From the NCBI RefSeq assembly GCF_030486405.1, contig NZ_CP129613.1, positions 5,952,001 through 6,016,000 of the forward strand: 64,000 nt of DNA. Direction: 5' to 3'. Origin of the DNA: Mycolicibacterium sp. HK-90 (GTDB lineage: Bacteria; Actinomycetota; Actinomycetes; Mycobacteriales; Mycobacteriaceae). This document shows, in pieces, positions 35,560 to 45,647 of the stretch (its first letter is position 1; each line of letters opens with the position of its first letter). The position numbers and the translations under genes were made by a program. The notes beneath the pieces are model-generated. The model saw only the letters and a program-made list of their open reading frames with translations, was not told the origin of the DNA and searched no databases.

Positions 35560-37098
35560 TCACCGATACTGGGGTCCTCCGCGCAGCCGGGGGAACTTCT
35601 CCGCAACAGCCGCAGCCAATTCCAGATAGGCCTGCAGCGTGTCCGGGTCGAGCAGGTCGAAGTCGACGTCGGCGCCCTCGGCCAGATGCGGGTCGAACGG
35701 GATCATGTGGACCGACCGGCACCGTGCCTCGAAGTGTTCGTAGACCTTGTCCAGTTTCAGCTTCGCCGAGCCGGGCCGGGACGCGCTGAGCACCACGTGG
35801 GCTTCGCGGACCAGCGCGGAGTGTCCGTGCTGCATGAGCCAGTCCAGGGTCGCCGACGCGCTGCGCGCCGCGTCGATCGCCGGTGAGCTGACCAACACGA
35901 TGGCGTGAGCCAGGTCGAGCACACCGGCCATGGCGGAATGCATGATGCCGGTGCCGCAGTCGGTGAGGATGATGTTGTAGTAGCGACGCAGGATGCTGAC
36001 GGTGCGGCGGTAATCGGCTTCGCCGAAGATCTCCGACACCGCGGGTTCCTGCTCGCTGGCCAGCACCTCCAACCGGCTGCCCGCCATCCGGGTGTGGCTG
36101 CGCACGTCGGCGTAACGCTCGATGTTCGGGTCGGAGAGCAGATCACGCACGGTGGACTGGCTGGACGTGTCCCGCACCCGTTCGGCCAGGGTGCCGCGGT
36201 CGGGGTTCGCGTCGACCGCGATGACACGGTCGCTGCGCATCATCGACAGGGCCGAGCCCAATCCCAGTGTGGTGGTGGTCTTCCCGACCCCACCCTTGAT
36301 GGACAACACGGCGATGCGGAAGTCACCCGCGATCGGCTGGCGAATCTGGGCCAGCAGGTCCTCGCGCTCCCGCTCCTTGCGCGATTCACCGGGATTGACG
36401 CGTCCGGCGCTGGCCCGGTGCACGGCCCGGCGCCACCCCGAATGCGGCGCATGGCGGGCACGGTTGATGATCCCGGCGTCATCGAGCGACGGCGGTACCG
36501 GCGAATACTGTGCCGGCGGGGCCACGCCCGGCGGCGGCAGCAACAGCGGAGGCGGCGGCAGGAACCCGGGCGGTGGCGGCAGGGGCGGCACGGGCAGCGG
36601 CGGTAGGGGCGGTACGGGCATGGGCGGTACCGGAGCCGGCGCAGCCTGCGGAACGACCGGCTCGGGGGCCGGAGGTGCCGGCGGCGGTGACTGTGCCGGT
36701 GGCTGCGACTGTGCCGGTGGCGGTGGCTCCGGCGCGGGTTCGACCGGCTCGGGGCGGCGCTGGGGTTCGGGCTCGTCGACGTCGAAGCGCTCGGCGAACT
36801 CTCGGGAGCCGATGGCGCTGTGCATCTGCCAAGGCGGCGGGGCCAGCCGTCGGGCTGGTGCCTGCGGGGCCTCCGGGGCTGGTGCGGGAGGCGCGGGCGC
36901 CGGTGCGGGTGTCACGGAGAAGGAGTCCGTCACGTCGTCGGCCGGTGACGAGGCGGTGTGGGTCTGCCGAGCCGACCGTTGCGCCGCAATCTGTTCCAGC
37001 AGCGCGGCCGCCCTGGCCTCCACCTCGTCCAATTCACCAGGCGCCATGTCGTCGAGCGATGTGGGCTCGCCGATCGACCGCTTCTCGTCCGGCATCAT
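35560..37098 (-). CDS. espI: EspI-like ParA/MinD-family ATPase with proline-rich N-terminus, copy 2
   Basis: A 512-aa protein. Residues ~100-215 are strongly proline-rich with PPLPPLPVPP-type runs, as in EspI of ESX-1. The C-terminal half is a MinD/ParA-like ATPase with KGGVGKTT around 268-275, VDANPDRGTL and TDCGTG. It follows mycP by 46 bases and probably belongs to the eccC-eccD-mycP-espI operon. The ATPase domain closely resembles copy 1 at 463-1491, which lacks the proline-rich part. The likely role is regulation of ESX activity or positioning. Confidence 0.87.
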   Translation of the reverse strand: MMPDEKRSIGEPTSLDDMAPGELDEVEARAAALLEQIAAQRSARQTHTASSPADDVTDSFSVTPAPAPAPPAPAPEAPQAPARRLAPPPWQMHSAIGSREFAERFDVDEPEPQRRPEPVEPAPEPPPPAQSQPPAQSPPPAPPAPEPVVPQAAPAPVPPMPVPPLPPLPVPPLPPPPGFLPPPPLLLPPPGVAPPAQYSPVPPSLDDAGIINRARHAPHSGWRRAVHRASAGRVNPGESRKEREREDLLAQIRQPIAGDFRIAVLSIKGGVGKTTTTLGLGSALSMMRSDRVIAVDANPDRGTLAERVRDTSSQSTVRDLLSDPNIERYADVRSHTRMAGSRLEVLASEQEPAVSEIFGEADYRRTVSILRRYYNIILTDCGTGIMHSAMAGVLDLAHAIVLVSSPAIDAARSASATLDWLMQHGHSALVREAHVVLSASRPGSAKLKLDKVYEHFEARCRSVHMIPFDPHLAEGADVDFDLLDPDTLQAYLELAAAVAEKFPRLRGGPQYR

Positions 37099-37144
37099 TC
37101 CCCTCGGGATCTCGGCTGAGTTCGCCCCCGATCGTACGGACAGG

Positions 37145-38527
37145 TCACCTGGTCCGCCGTCGGGCCGCAGCCACCGCCACCGCAGCCACCATCAACGCAA
37201 GACACGCCGCGGTGACGGTGAAGACGATCCTGCGCGCCCGCACATTACCCGGGTCGGGTTGCGGTGGCCCGCTGATCGGTGCACCGGCGGTGACGTCACG
37301 GTTCTCGTCGCCCGGCGGCAGCTGGTAGGTCAGGGCGGCGACCGGGTCGACGACGCCGTACCCGGTGGCCTGGTTGGGACCGTTTCCGGGCGTGCGGGCG
37401 GTGCGCTGGACCAGATCCTTGACCTCCGCCGCGGTCAGCTGGGGATAACGCGACCGGATCAGTGCCACGACTCCCGAGACGAACGGTGCCGCGAAGCTGG
37501 TCCCGTTCAGCGGCGCCAGCCCCTGCTGGCCGAGCTGCGCATTGGCCAGACCGGGCCCACCGGCATCCAGCGAGGTGATCCGCTCGCCGGGGGCGGCGAC
37601 CGCCACCCACGGCCCGTGCAAACTGAATTCGGCCGGTGCGGCCGATGTGGTCACGGCTCCGACGGTCAGGACGTAGTCGGCGAACCAGGCCGGGCTGGCA
37701 ATGGTGCTGACGCTGTTCCAGCCGCTGTCCAGCCGTTGGTTCGGATCGGGCATGTTGTTCTGCGCGTTGCACATGCTCTGGCTGTTGAAGTTGCCTGCCG
37801 CGGCCACCACCACGACGTTTCGTTCATAGGCGTAGCGCACCGCGCGGCCGAGATCCCGATCGTCGAGGCCGGCCGAGACCGGCGCGCAGGCCACCTCCGA
37901 CAGATTGATCACCGTGGCACCGAGATCCACCGCCCGGGTGATGGCGAGGGCGAGCGTGTGCGTGTTGCCGTAGCCGATCGACGTGGCGTTCGGATCCTCG
38001 TTCTGGCCCGTACTGGTGCCCGCCACACTGTAGGCACCGCTGTTCTGGCGTATCGACAGGATCGCGGCCTCCGGGGCCACCCCCGCGAAGCTGTCGCCAT
38101 CGGAGGGGGCCGCGGCGATGATGCCGGCGACGAGGGTGCCGTGCGCGTCGCAGTCCACCAGGCCGTCTGTGTTCGACACATAGTCGCCGCCGGGTTCGAG
38201 CGCGGGAAGCCGCGGATGACGGTTGACCCCGGTGTCGATCACCGCCACCTTCTGTCCGGCACCGCGGGAGAAGCGCCAGGCCTTGCGGTATTCGAGCATC
38301 GCGTCGGCGCTGGTCTGCTTGGTGAAGTCGGTGCCCGACAGCACGCCGGTGGGTATCCCGCAGATCGCCTTCAACTCGGTCGGCTGCTGCGGCGCGACCG
38401 GACCGGTCGGCGGCGGGCCGGGCTCGACGACCGGCCGGGTCACGGCACCGGCCGTCGGCGCTCCGAAGCCGGCCGCCACCACCGTCAACACCACGGCCGC
38501 CAGCGCTGCGCACCGCCGCACCCTCAC
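37145..38527 (-). CDS. mycP: MycP, membrane-anchored subtilisin-like mycosin
   Basis: A 460-aa serine protease of the ESX membrane complex. The N-terminal signal peptide (RRCAALAAVVLTVVAAG) is cleaved near residue 28. The catalytic triad is Asp98 (VAVIDTG), His129 (DAHGT) and Ser344 (NGTSFAAP). A single transmembrane helix lies near the C-terminus with a basic tail (AAARRR). The domain faces the periplasm; mycosins cap and stabilise the secretion complex. The GTG start overlaps the eccD stop by 4 bases (GTGA), so the two are coupled. The length is normal for the family. Confidence 0.95.
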   Translation of the reverse strand: MRVRRCAALAAVVLTVVAAGFGAPTAGAVTRPVVEPGPPPTGPVAPQQPTELKAICGIPTGVLSGTDFTKQTSADAMLEYRKAWRFSRGAGQKVAVIDTGVNRHPRLPALEPGGDYVSNTDGLVDCDAHGTLVAGIIAAAPSDGDSFAGVAPEAAILSIRQNSGAYSVAGTSTGQNEDPNATSIGYGNTHTLALAITRAVDLGATVINLSEVACAPVSAGLDDRDLGRAVRYAYERNVVVVAAAGNFNSQSMCNAQNNMPDPNQRLDSGWNSVSTIASPAWFADYVLTVGAVTTSAAPAEFSLHGPWVAVAAPGERITSLDAGGPGLANAQLGQQGLAPLNGTSFAAPFVSGVVALIRSRYPQLTAAEVKDLVQRTARTPGNGPNQATGYGVVDPVAALTYQLPPGDENRDVTAGAPISGPPQPDPGNVRARRIVFTVTAACLALMVAAVAVAAARRRTR

Positions 38528-39972
38528 TGGCCGCCCAGCTGTCCGTACAGCCCGAGTGGCCACAGCGCCAGCGGTATCACCGCCGCCACGGCCACATACT
38601 CCAGGTACCCCGCGACCAACCGGAGCCGGCTGCTGTCCACGACCGCGCCGAGCACCCCGCCCGCGGCCAAGAGGGCGAGCAGGACCACCCCGGTGAGCTG
38701 CAGCGTCCATACCCCGGATTGGGCCTGCACCGCCGCGACCAGCACGAGCGCCAGCGCGGGCACCCCGAGTCCGGCACGTTCGGGCCAGGTGGGTACCCGA
38801 CGACTGTGCAGGGCCAGCACGGCGGCGCAGACCGCCGCGAAAACAAAGGCCGGCCAACCGGTCTCGACCCGCATCAGGACGTACGCACCGATCACCGCCA
38901 CCGTCGCCATGCCGGCCAGCAGGCCGGAGCGGGTCAGCACCGCCGCACGCACCCGGGCCCACACCTGTTCGGCGCTCGGCATCGGGGTGCCCGGAACGGT
39001 CTCCGGAGCCGTGCCGACGGTGCTGAACGGATCGTCGGTGCGCGCCGAGCCGGCGTCGGGCACCGGGTATTGGTCCAGCCGGGCGGTCAGGGCCGGCACC
39101 GCCAGACACCCGAACACCGCGACGACGACGGCCACCGTGGCCACCACGGCAACCGGCGCCCCCAGCGCCGGCGCGGCCAACGCCGCCGCGCCTGCGCCCA
39201 GCGGGACCGCTCCCGTCACATAGGACCAGTGGCCCGCACCGATCAGCCGGTAGCAGGCCGCGATGAGTCCCAGCAGCACCACGCACCCGCAGGCCAGGCC
39301 AACCACGCCGTGCGGGGCGGCCAGCACCCAGCCCAGCGCGGTGCCGACGACGATCACCGGCGGGCCGACCGCACCGGCGATGTCGGCCCTGCCGAGCACG
39401 CGATGCACGAGGGCCGCGCCGGCCACCACCACCACGAGCGTGAACGCCGCGGCGGCCGCGATGACCGTGCGATGCGCCGACAGCTGGGGCATCAGCAGGA
39501 AGAGCACCCACACCGCCGCGCACAGCCACAGTCCGGCGAACGCCATCATCGCGGCGGCGGTGGCATCCCAGGCCGCGTACGAGGCCCGGTTCAGCCGGGC
39601 CGCGGCATCCACCACGTCGTCGTAGAGTGCGGGCGGCGACAGTGCGCGCCGCGCCGAAAGGCGCAGCAGTTCACCGTTTTCCACACCGGCCGCGCGCAAC
39701 GTCTGATCGGGCGGAAGCGCGGCGCCGTCGGCCTTGCCGCCGCGGCTGAGCACCCAGAACGTCCGTCGCTCATCGCGATCGGCGACGTCGTCGCTGCGCT
39801 CGGTGTCGCGGGACTTGATCATCCGCGCCAGCTCCGGCAGGAACGCCGCCACCGGGACGTCGGCCGGCAGCGCCACGTCGAGCTGGGTGCGCCCGCCGAC
39901 CACCGACGCCCGGATCACGTCGGGGGCCGCGGAGACCACCCGCACCTCGCGTAGTTCCTCGACCCCGGTCAC
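38524..39972 (-). CDS. eccD: EccD, multi-spanning ESX channel component, copy 1
   Basis: A 482-aa protein. The N-terminal ~100 residues form the cytosolic ubiquitin-like domain (DVALPADVPVAAFLPELARM ... LLRLSARR). About eleven transmembrane helices follow. In solved ESX-3 and ESX-5 complexes each protomer holds two EccD copies around an inner vestibule. The GTG start overlaps the eccC stop (GTGA) and the stop overlaps mycP, so eccC-eccD-mycP is a coupled operon. A second, clearly different EccD is encoded at 44127-45647. Confidence 0.92.
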   Translation of the reverse strand: MTGVEELREVRVVSAAPDVIRASVVGGRTQLDVALPADVPVAAFLPELARMIKSRDTERSDDVADRDERRTFWVLSRGGKADGAALPPDQTLRAAGVENGELLRLSARRALSPPALYDDVVDAAARLNRASYAAWDATAAAMMAFAGLWLCAAVWVLFLLMPQLSAHRTVIAAAAAFTLVVVVAGAALVHRVLGRADIAGAVGPPVIVVGTALGWVLAAPHGVVGLACGCVVLLGLIAACYRLIGAGHWSYVTGAVPLGAGAAALAAPALGAPVAVVATVAVVVAVFGCLAVPALTARLDQYPVPDAGSARTDDPFSTVGTAPETVPGTPMPSAEQVWARVRAAVLTRSGLLAGMATVAVIGAYVLMRVETGWPAFVFAAVCAAVLALHSRRVPTWPERAGLGVPALALVLVAAVQAQSGVWTLQLTGVVLLALLAAGGVLGAVVDSSRLRLVAGYLEYVAVAAVIPLALWPLGLYGQLGGQ

Positions 39973-42900
39973 AGGTCAGGCATCCGGGACAGTTGGACCA
40001 CGCCGCCGCGGGTCGTGCGCGAGACCAGCATGCCGCGACCGGGAGGCATGGCGCTGGCCTTGTATCCGCCGAACAGTCCGCCCTCCTCCTTGCTGCCGCT
40101 CATCACCAATCCGTTGCAGGACAGGTCTTTCAGCCGTCCGACGATCGAGTCCATCATCGCCCGGCCGGCACCGCCGCTGCGGCGAGTGATGATGACCCGC
40201 AGGCCGATGTCACGGGCCTGCGGCAGATACTCGACCAGCGGGCCGAGCGGATGGCTCAGTGACCCACCGGGGATCAGGTCGTAATCGTCGATCATCACGA
40301 ACAGGTCCGGACCGGTCCACCACGACCTCTCCTTGAGCTGCTGCTGGGTGATGTCGTTGGGCGGCAGGCGATCCTTGAGGGCACCGGCCAGCGCCGTCAT
40401 CAGGTCCGTGCACGACTGGGGGGCCGTGGCGTACCCGCCCAGGTACTCGTCGGGAACCACTCCGAGCATCGACCGGCGGAAGTCGACCAGGATGATCTTG
40501 GCCTCGACGGGAGTGGCGTTCTCCATCACCCCGGCGGCGATGTTGCGCAGCAGGCCGGTCTTGCCGCATTCGGTGTCGGCGAAGGCCACCAGGTGTGGCT
40601 GGGCATCGAAATCGAGAACGACGGGAGCCAGCTCTTCCTCGTTGATGCCGATCGCGATCCGGGCCTTGCTCAGTTGCCCGGACTCGCGGGCCGCCCGCAC
40701 GACCTCATCGCGATTCACGTTGTGCGGCAGCATCCGAACCGGCGGGGCCTCGCGATCCTGGTAGTGGGCCCGCACCGCCTCCACGGCCGCGGCCACCCCG
40801 GCGGGCAGATCCTCCACCGACGAACTGGAGTCCAGCCGGGGCAACCCGATCAGGATGTGCAACCGCTCGGAGTTGATACCCCGGCCGGGCCGCCCGATCG
40901 GCACCAGTTCGGCAGACCGGCGCGCCACCTCGCTGTCGATCGGATCGCCGAGGCGCAGTTCGACCCGGGTGCCGAGCATGTCCTTGACCGCCGGGCGGAT
41001 CTCCATCCATCGCGACGCCGTGACCGCCACGTGCACGCCGTAGGACAGCCCCTGAATGGCCAACGACTGGATCACCGGATCGAGCGTGTCGAACTCACTC
41101 TTGATCGATGCCCAGCCGTCGATGACCAGTACGACATCGCCGAACTTGTCCTGGCTCAACGGATCCAGGGCCGCCTCGGCCGGCGGCAGGGCGGCCAGTC
41201 GCGCCTTGCGCTGCCGGAAATCCCGCATGGATTCGATACCGAGATCGCGGAACAGCTGCTCGCGGGCGCGCAGCACCCCGGCCACCTCGGCGACGGTGCG
41301 CCGGATGGCGTCGGCATCCATCCGGCCGGCCACACCGCCGACGTGCGGCAGCTTCGCCAGGCTGGTCAGCGTGCCACCACCGAAGTCCAGGCAGTAGAAC
41401 TGCAGCTGCTCGGGCGTGTGAGTGGCTGCCGCCGACAGGATCAGCGTGCGAAGGGTGGTGGACTTGCCCGATTGCGGCCCGCCGACCACCGCCACATTTC
41501 CCTGGGCACCGGACAGATCGACCATGAGGACGTCGCGGCGCTGGTCGTACGGCCGGTCGACCACACCCATCGGCATCCACAGCCGGCCGTTCACGTTCTC
41601 GGGCGCTGCCCAATCCGATTCCGGCAGAAGTTCGTTCACCGCCGGGCTGTCATCGAGCGGCGGCAGCCACACCTCGTGCGCGGGCCTGCCGTGGCCACGC
41701 AACCGGCTCACCACCATGTCGAGCAGCGTGGTCTTAACAGGTCCGGCCGGACCGGCGACAATCCCATTCGGCTCGGCCTCCGGAACATCGTGCGGCAACG
41801 GCACCCGCGCGGGCACCGGGTCCTTCTTGACCGGTGTCGCGGTGAACAGTTTCGGCGCCAGCGCACCCAGTTGGGTCACCCGGCCGGTACGCGCCGAGAT
41901 CCGCGGCTTGACATACTCCCCCGAGACGTAGCAGGAGTTGAACCGGATCGGTTCGGAGGCATCGCATTTCAGGAAGGCCGAACCCGGGACGCTGGGCAGG
42001 TGATAGGCGTCGGGCACGCCGAGCACGCTGCGCGACTCACCGGCCGAGAACGTCTTGAGGCCGATCCGGTAGGACAGGTGCGAGTCCAGGCCACGCAGCT
42101 TGCCTTCCTCGAGGCGCTGCGAGGCCAGCAGCAGGTGCATGTGCAGCGATCGGCCCAGCCGGCCGATCATCACGAACAGCTCCGCGAAATCCGGTTTCTG
42201 GGACAGCAGTTCGGAGAACTCGTCGACCACGATGAACAGTGCGGGCAGCGGCTCGAGGTCCGCCCCGGCGGCGCGGGCCCGCTCGTACTCGGTGACGTTG
42301 GGGAAGTTCCCGGACGCGCGCAGCAGCTCCTGGCGACGGTTCATCTCACCGGCCAGCGCGTCACGCATCCGGTCCACCATCGTCAGCTCGTCTTCCAGGT
42401 TGGTGATGATGGCCGCGATGTGGGCGATCCCCTCCAGACCGAGGAACGTCGCCCCGCCCTTGAAGTCGACCAGAACCAGGTTGAGCGCCTCCGGTGAGTG
42501 CGCGGTGATCATCGACAACACCAGCGTGCGCAGGAACTCCGACTTGCCCGAACCGGTCGCGCCGATACACAGCCCGTGCGGGCCCATCCCGCCCTCGGCC
42601 GCTTCCTTGATGTCGAGTTCGATCGGCTGCCCGTTCGGGGTGATGCCGATCGGCACCCGCAGCCGCTCCCGCGGGGACCGCTGCCGCCACACCTGCTCGG
42701 GCACGATGGCCGCGGCGTCGGGAATCTTCAACAGGGCCATCAGACCCGGATCGACCGCCCTCGAATCGGATTCCAGGCTGACGATGTGTGCCGCGTTCGC
42801 CGGGCGGAACCGGCCGATGCGCCGGGCCGTGGTCTCGGCCTCGGCGATCGTGATGGTGTCCGAGGTGGCGAACCGCTCGACGCCGACCGCGGTGCGCGCG

Positions 42901-44015
42901 GCCACGTCGTCACCCTCGATGACCAGTTGCAGGCTGCGGCGGGCCGAGGCCCCCGAGCGCAGGCCATTGAGGTCCAGCAGCGTCACGCTGTCCAGCCCGG
43001 CATCGGTGATCAACTGCTCGTCGCCGGTGACGAATCCGTCGTCGAGCACCACGACGAGCTGTTTGAGCCCCTGGGTCGGTTGCGCGTTGCGGGTGAACCG
43101 GCCGCGTTCCACCAGTTCGGCCGACAGCGCGGTCTCCATCAACTCCAGCGTGGGGAACAGCAGCCGCATCGACCCCATGCCGTCGCGGGTCACCGAATGC
43201 TGCGCGTGCGGCAGCCATTTGACCCAGCTCCAGTTCTCGCCGTCGGGATTGGCCGTGACGACCGCCACCTGAACGTGGTCGGGGCCGTGAAAGGTGCAGA
43301 GCTCCAACACCATCGAACGCACCAGCTGCTGCGCGAGCTTGCGCTCTCCGTCGAAGGTGATGGTCGGGAAGGCCCGCAGCGACACCGCGGTCGGCAGGGC
43401 ATGCACCACCGAATGGGTCTTGACGAACCGGCGCAGGGCCACTGTGGACACCGGTTCGAGGTCCTCGGGCGGCCCGGTCTCGGGTGCCATCAGCCGCGTC
43501 GCCAACCGGTGCGTCCCGATCCCGACCCGGATGTGACAGTAGTCCGCATCGCTGGGCCGCCGCTCCCACATGCGCCGCGTCCCCACCACATCGCTCAGCG
43601 CGCGCGGATCGGGATGACTCCACTCCAGCGCCGTGCGTTGCTCGGCACCGGTGGTGTCGGCCTCCTCGCGAAGGTTCGCCAGGTAACTGAAGTAGTCCTT
43701 GCGTTCCTCGTTGAGTTCGGCCGCGGCTTTGCCGGTGCGGGCGCCGCCGCCCATGAACATGCCGACCATCGACATGACCATCATCATCGGGAAGATCAGG
43801 AACATCGGGCTTCTGGCCATGTCCCGGCCGCCGACCGTGATCATCAGCGCGATCATGCCGATCACCGCGACCAGCATGACGAACGGCATCAGCTTCAACA
43901 GCAGGTTGCCCGGGATGGCCCGCGGCACCTCGGGCGGCGGGGCCAGGTTGACCTCGCCACCGGGCATGCGCGGCGGCGCCACCCGAAGGCGGCGGACGAA
44001 ACCCTGCGTACTCAA
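39969..44015 (-). CDS. eccC: EccC, FtsK/SpoIIIE-type motor ATPase, single chain
   Basis: A 1348-aa motor of the ESX complex. Two transmembrane helices lie near residues 45-95, followed by three FtsK-type ATPase domains. Walker A lysines are Lys491 (GATGSGKS), Lys851 (GPQSGKS) and Lys1152 (ADTECGKT, degenerate, as is common for the third domain). It is one chain, unlike the split EccCa/EccCb of ESX-1. The TTG at 44015 is chosen because GGGGAGGAAAGG immediately precedes it and the product begins MSTQGF, as EccC proteins often do. It is divergent from eccD copy 2. Confidence 0.95.
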   Translation of the reverse strand: MSTQGFVRRLRVAPPRMPGGEVNLAPPPEVPRAIPGNLLLKLMPFVMLVAVIGMIALMITVGGRDMARSPMFLIFPMMMVMSMVGMFMGGGARTGKAAAELNEERKDYFSYLANLREEADTTGAEQRTALEWSHPDPRALSDVVGTRRMWERRPSDADYCHIRVGIGTHRLATRLMAPETGPPEDLEPVSTVALRRFVKTHSVVHALPTAVSLRAFPTITFDGERKLAQQLVRSMVLELCTFHGPDHVQVAVVTANPDGENWSWVKWLPHAQHSVTRDGMGSMRLLFPTLELMETALSAELVERGRFTRNAQPTQGLKQLVVVLDDGFVTGDEQLITDAGLDSVTLLDLNGLRSGASARRSLQLVIEGDDVAARTAVGVERFATSDTITIAEAETTARRIGRFRPANAAHIVSLESDSRAVDPGLMALLKIPDAAAIVPEQVWRQRSPRERLRVPIGITPNGQPIELDIKEAAEGGMGPHGLCIGATGSGKSEFLRTLVLSMITAHSPEALNLVLVDFKGGATFLGLEGIAHIAAIITNLEDELTMVDRMRDALAGEMNRRQELLRASGNFPNVTEYERARAAGADLEPLPALFIVVDEFSELLSQKPDFAELFVMIGRLGRSLHMHLLLASQRLEEGKLRGLDSHLSYRIGLKTFSAGESRSVLGVPDAYHLPSVPGSAFLKCDASEPIRFNSCYVSGEYVKPRISARTGRVTQLGALAPKLFTATPVKKDPVPARVPLPHDVPEAEPNGIVAGPAGPVKTTLLDMVVSRLRGHGRPAHEVWLPPLDDSPAVNELLPESDWAAPENVNGRLWMPMGVVDRPYDQRRDVLMVDLSGAQGNVAVVGGPQSGKSTTLRTLILSAAATHTPEQLQFYCLDFGGGTLTSLAKLPHVGGVAGRMDADAIRRTVAEVAGVLRAREQLFRDLGIESMRDFRQRKARLAALPPAEAALDPLSQDKFGDVVLVIDGWASIKSEFDTLDPVIQSLAIQGLSYGVHVAVTASRWMEIRPAVKDMLGTRVELRLGDPIDSEVARRSAELVPIGRPGRGINSERLHILIGLPRLDSSSSVEDLPAGVAAAVEAVRAHYQDREAPPVRMLPHNVNRDEVVRAARESGQLSKARIAIGINEEELAPVVLDFDAQPHLVAFADTECGKTGLLRNIAAGVMENATPVEAKIILVDFRRSMLGVVPDEYLGGYATAPQSCTDLMTALAGALKDRLPPNDITQQQLKERSWWTGPDLFVMIDDYDLIPGGSLSHPLGPLVEYLPQARDIGLRVIITRRSGGAGRAMMDSIVGRLKDLSCNGLVMSGSKEEGGLFGGYKASAMPPGRGMLVSRTTRGGVVQLSRMPDL

Positions 44016-44126
44016 CCTTTCCTCCCCGGAAGCTGCATCACGCAAAGCGGCTGGGTGACCGATTGGTTATTGTCCTGAGTACTCTCACTGTCGGGCAATC
44101 CCATTGGGCAGGAGGCCGACCGGATT

Positions 44127-45647
44127 GTGACACTACCGCCCTCAACAGCCCGGCTCGAGTCAAGGCTTGAGTCGGAACTGGATCCAGAAGCCGAACCCGA
44201 GCTGAGCCGACTGACCCTGGTCGTCGGCGAACTGAACATCGATGTCGGGCTGCCCGCACACGTCAGCATCGCCCAATACATCCCCGATGTCATCGAAATA
44301 GCGAACGAACAGATCGCCGCGCACCGCCGCACGGGCGACGCCGGCGACGCTGCCATCATCGAGTTCGACGCCTCCGACGGGCAGTGGACGCTGGCCCCGC
44401 TGGGCGAGGAGCCGATCCCCCCGCACCAGTCCCTCGGCGAATCGGGCGTGTACGACGGGGACCTGTTGATGATCTGCGCGGCGGGCCAGCCGGTCAGCCC
44501 GCTGCTCTTCGACGACGTCGACGACACCCACGCCGACGAGCCGGGAGCCGTGCGTACCTGGTTCGCCGGCAACGCCGCCATGCTGGCCGCGTTCACGGTC
44601 GCCACGGCTGCCGCCGTGACGCTGGCCGCCGTGCTGTCCCGCTGGGCCACCCAGCCCGCGGTTCCCGCTGCGGCCCTGGTCCTCGGCGCGTCCGGCGTGC
44701 TGCTGGCCTGCCTGGTGGCGCACCGGACCGCGGCCACCGCGGCACCACCCTGGATCGCGGCGGTCTCGATGCCGCTGGTGTTCGCGGGCGCGCTCTACCT
44801 GGTGCCCGACGGTGCCGGCGCCACGTCGCTGCCGATGGCCTTCGCCCTCACCGCGTTGAGTTCGCTGCTGGTACTCCTCGTTTCGGCACGCGGATCGGCC
44901 GTGTACACCGCGCTCATCGCCGGGTGTGTATTCGGCGGGGTCAGCACCACCGCGATGTTGCTGTGGCAGCCACCGATCCGCACGGTCGGCGCTTTGCTCG
45001 CCACGGCCGCCGTTATCGTCGTCTACCTGGCCCCGCGCGTGACCATCGGCCTCTCGAAGCTGCCGATTCCACGCGTTCCGACAGCCGGCGAACCGCTTGA
45101 CGACATCGAGACCCAGGGCGGCACCACCGTCGAGGGCGTCAACGCGATCGGCAAACAGATCATCCCCACCGAGGAGGACTTGATCGCCCGGGTCCGGCGG
45201 GCCAACCAGCACCTCACCGGGATTCTCGTCGCCGCCGCCCTCGCGGCGGTGGTGGGCTGTTATCTGACGGTCGACGTCAGCAACGGGTTCTACTGGCAGG
45301 GCACGGTTTTCGCCGTCGCGGTGGCCACGGTCCTGTGCCTGCGCGGGCGCGGCCACCATGATCTCGTGCAGTCGGCGACACTCATCGGCAGCGGGTTGAC
45401 GATCGCCGTCGCGGTGGTGCTCAAGACCGCGCTGTACGTCGACGAATGGCAGATCCGCGCGGTGCTGGTGCTGGCGGCTCTGATGGTGCTGATCCTGGCC
45501 TGCGGCCTGGTGGCACCACTTCGCGAGTTCTCCCCGGTGGTACGGCGTCAGGTCGAGATCCTCGAATACATCGCCGTGGGATCGCTTTTCCCACTGTGCT
45601 TCTGGATCATCCGCATGTACGCATTCTTCCGGGAGCTGCGGATCTAA
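44127..45647 (+). CDS. EccD, multi-spanning ESX channel component, copy 2
   Basis: A 506-aa protein starting with GTG. An acidic N-terminal extension of ~30 residues precedes the ubiquitin-like domain (LTLVVGELNIDVGLPAHV ... LLMICAAG). About eleven transmembrane helices and the C-terminal segment EILEYIAVGSLFP follow. The last motif also occurs in copy 1 as GYLEYVAVAAVIP, so both are true EccD proteins but strongly diverged. It is on the opposite strand to eccC and converges with eccB over 4 bases. It may form a heterodimer with copy 1 or replace it under other conditions. Confidence 0.92.
   Translation: MTLPPSTARLESRLESELDPEAEPELSRLTLVVGELNIDVGLPAHVSIAQYIPDVIEIANEQIAAHRRTGDAGDAAIIEFDASDGQWTLAPLGEEPIPPHQSLGESGVYDGDLLMICAAGQPVSPLLFDDVDDTHADEPGAVRTWFAGNAAMLAAFTVATAAAVTLAAVLSRWATQPAVPAAALVLGASGVLLACLVAHRTAATAAPPWIAAVSMPLVFAGALYLVPDGAGATSLPMAFALTALSSLLVLLVSARGSAVYTALIAGCVFGGVSTTAMLLWQPPIRTVGALLATAAVIVVYLAPRVTIGLSKLPIPRVPTAGEPLDDIETQGGTTVEGVNAIGKQIIPTEEDLIARVRRANQHLTGILVAAALAAVVGCYLTVDVSNGFYWQGTVFAVAVATVLCLRGRGHHDLVQSATLIGSGLTIAVAVVLKTALYVDEWQIRAVLVLAALMVLILACGLVAPLREFSPVVRRQVEILEYIAVGSLFPLCFWIIRMYAFFRELRI

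Noticed and set aside
36122..44078. Long plus-strand frames opposite mycP, eccD and eccC
   Set aside because: They are antisense to well-conserved ESX genes with clear motifs and have low-complexity products without recognisable domains.
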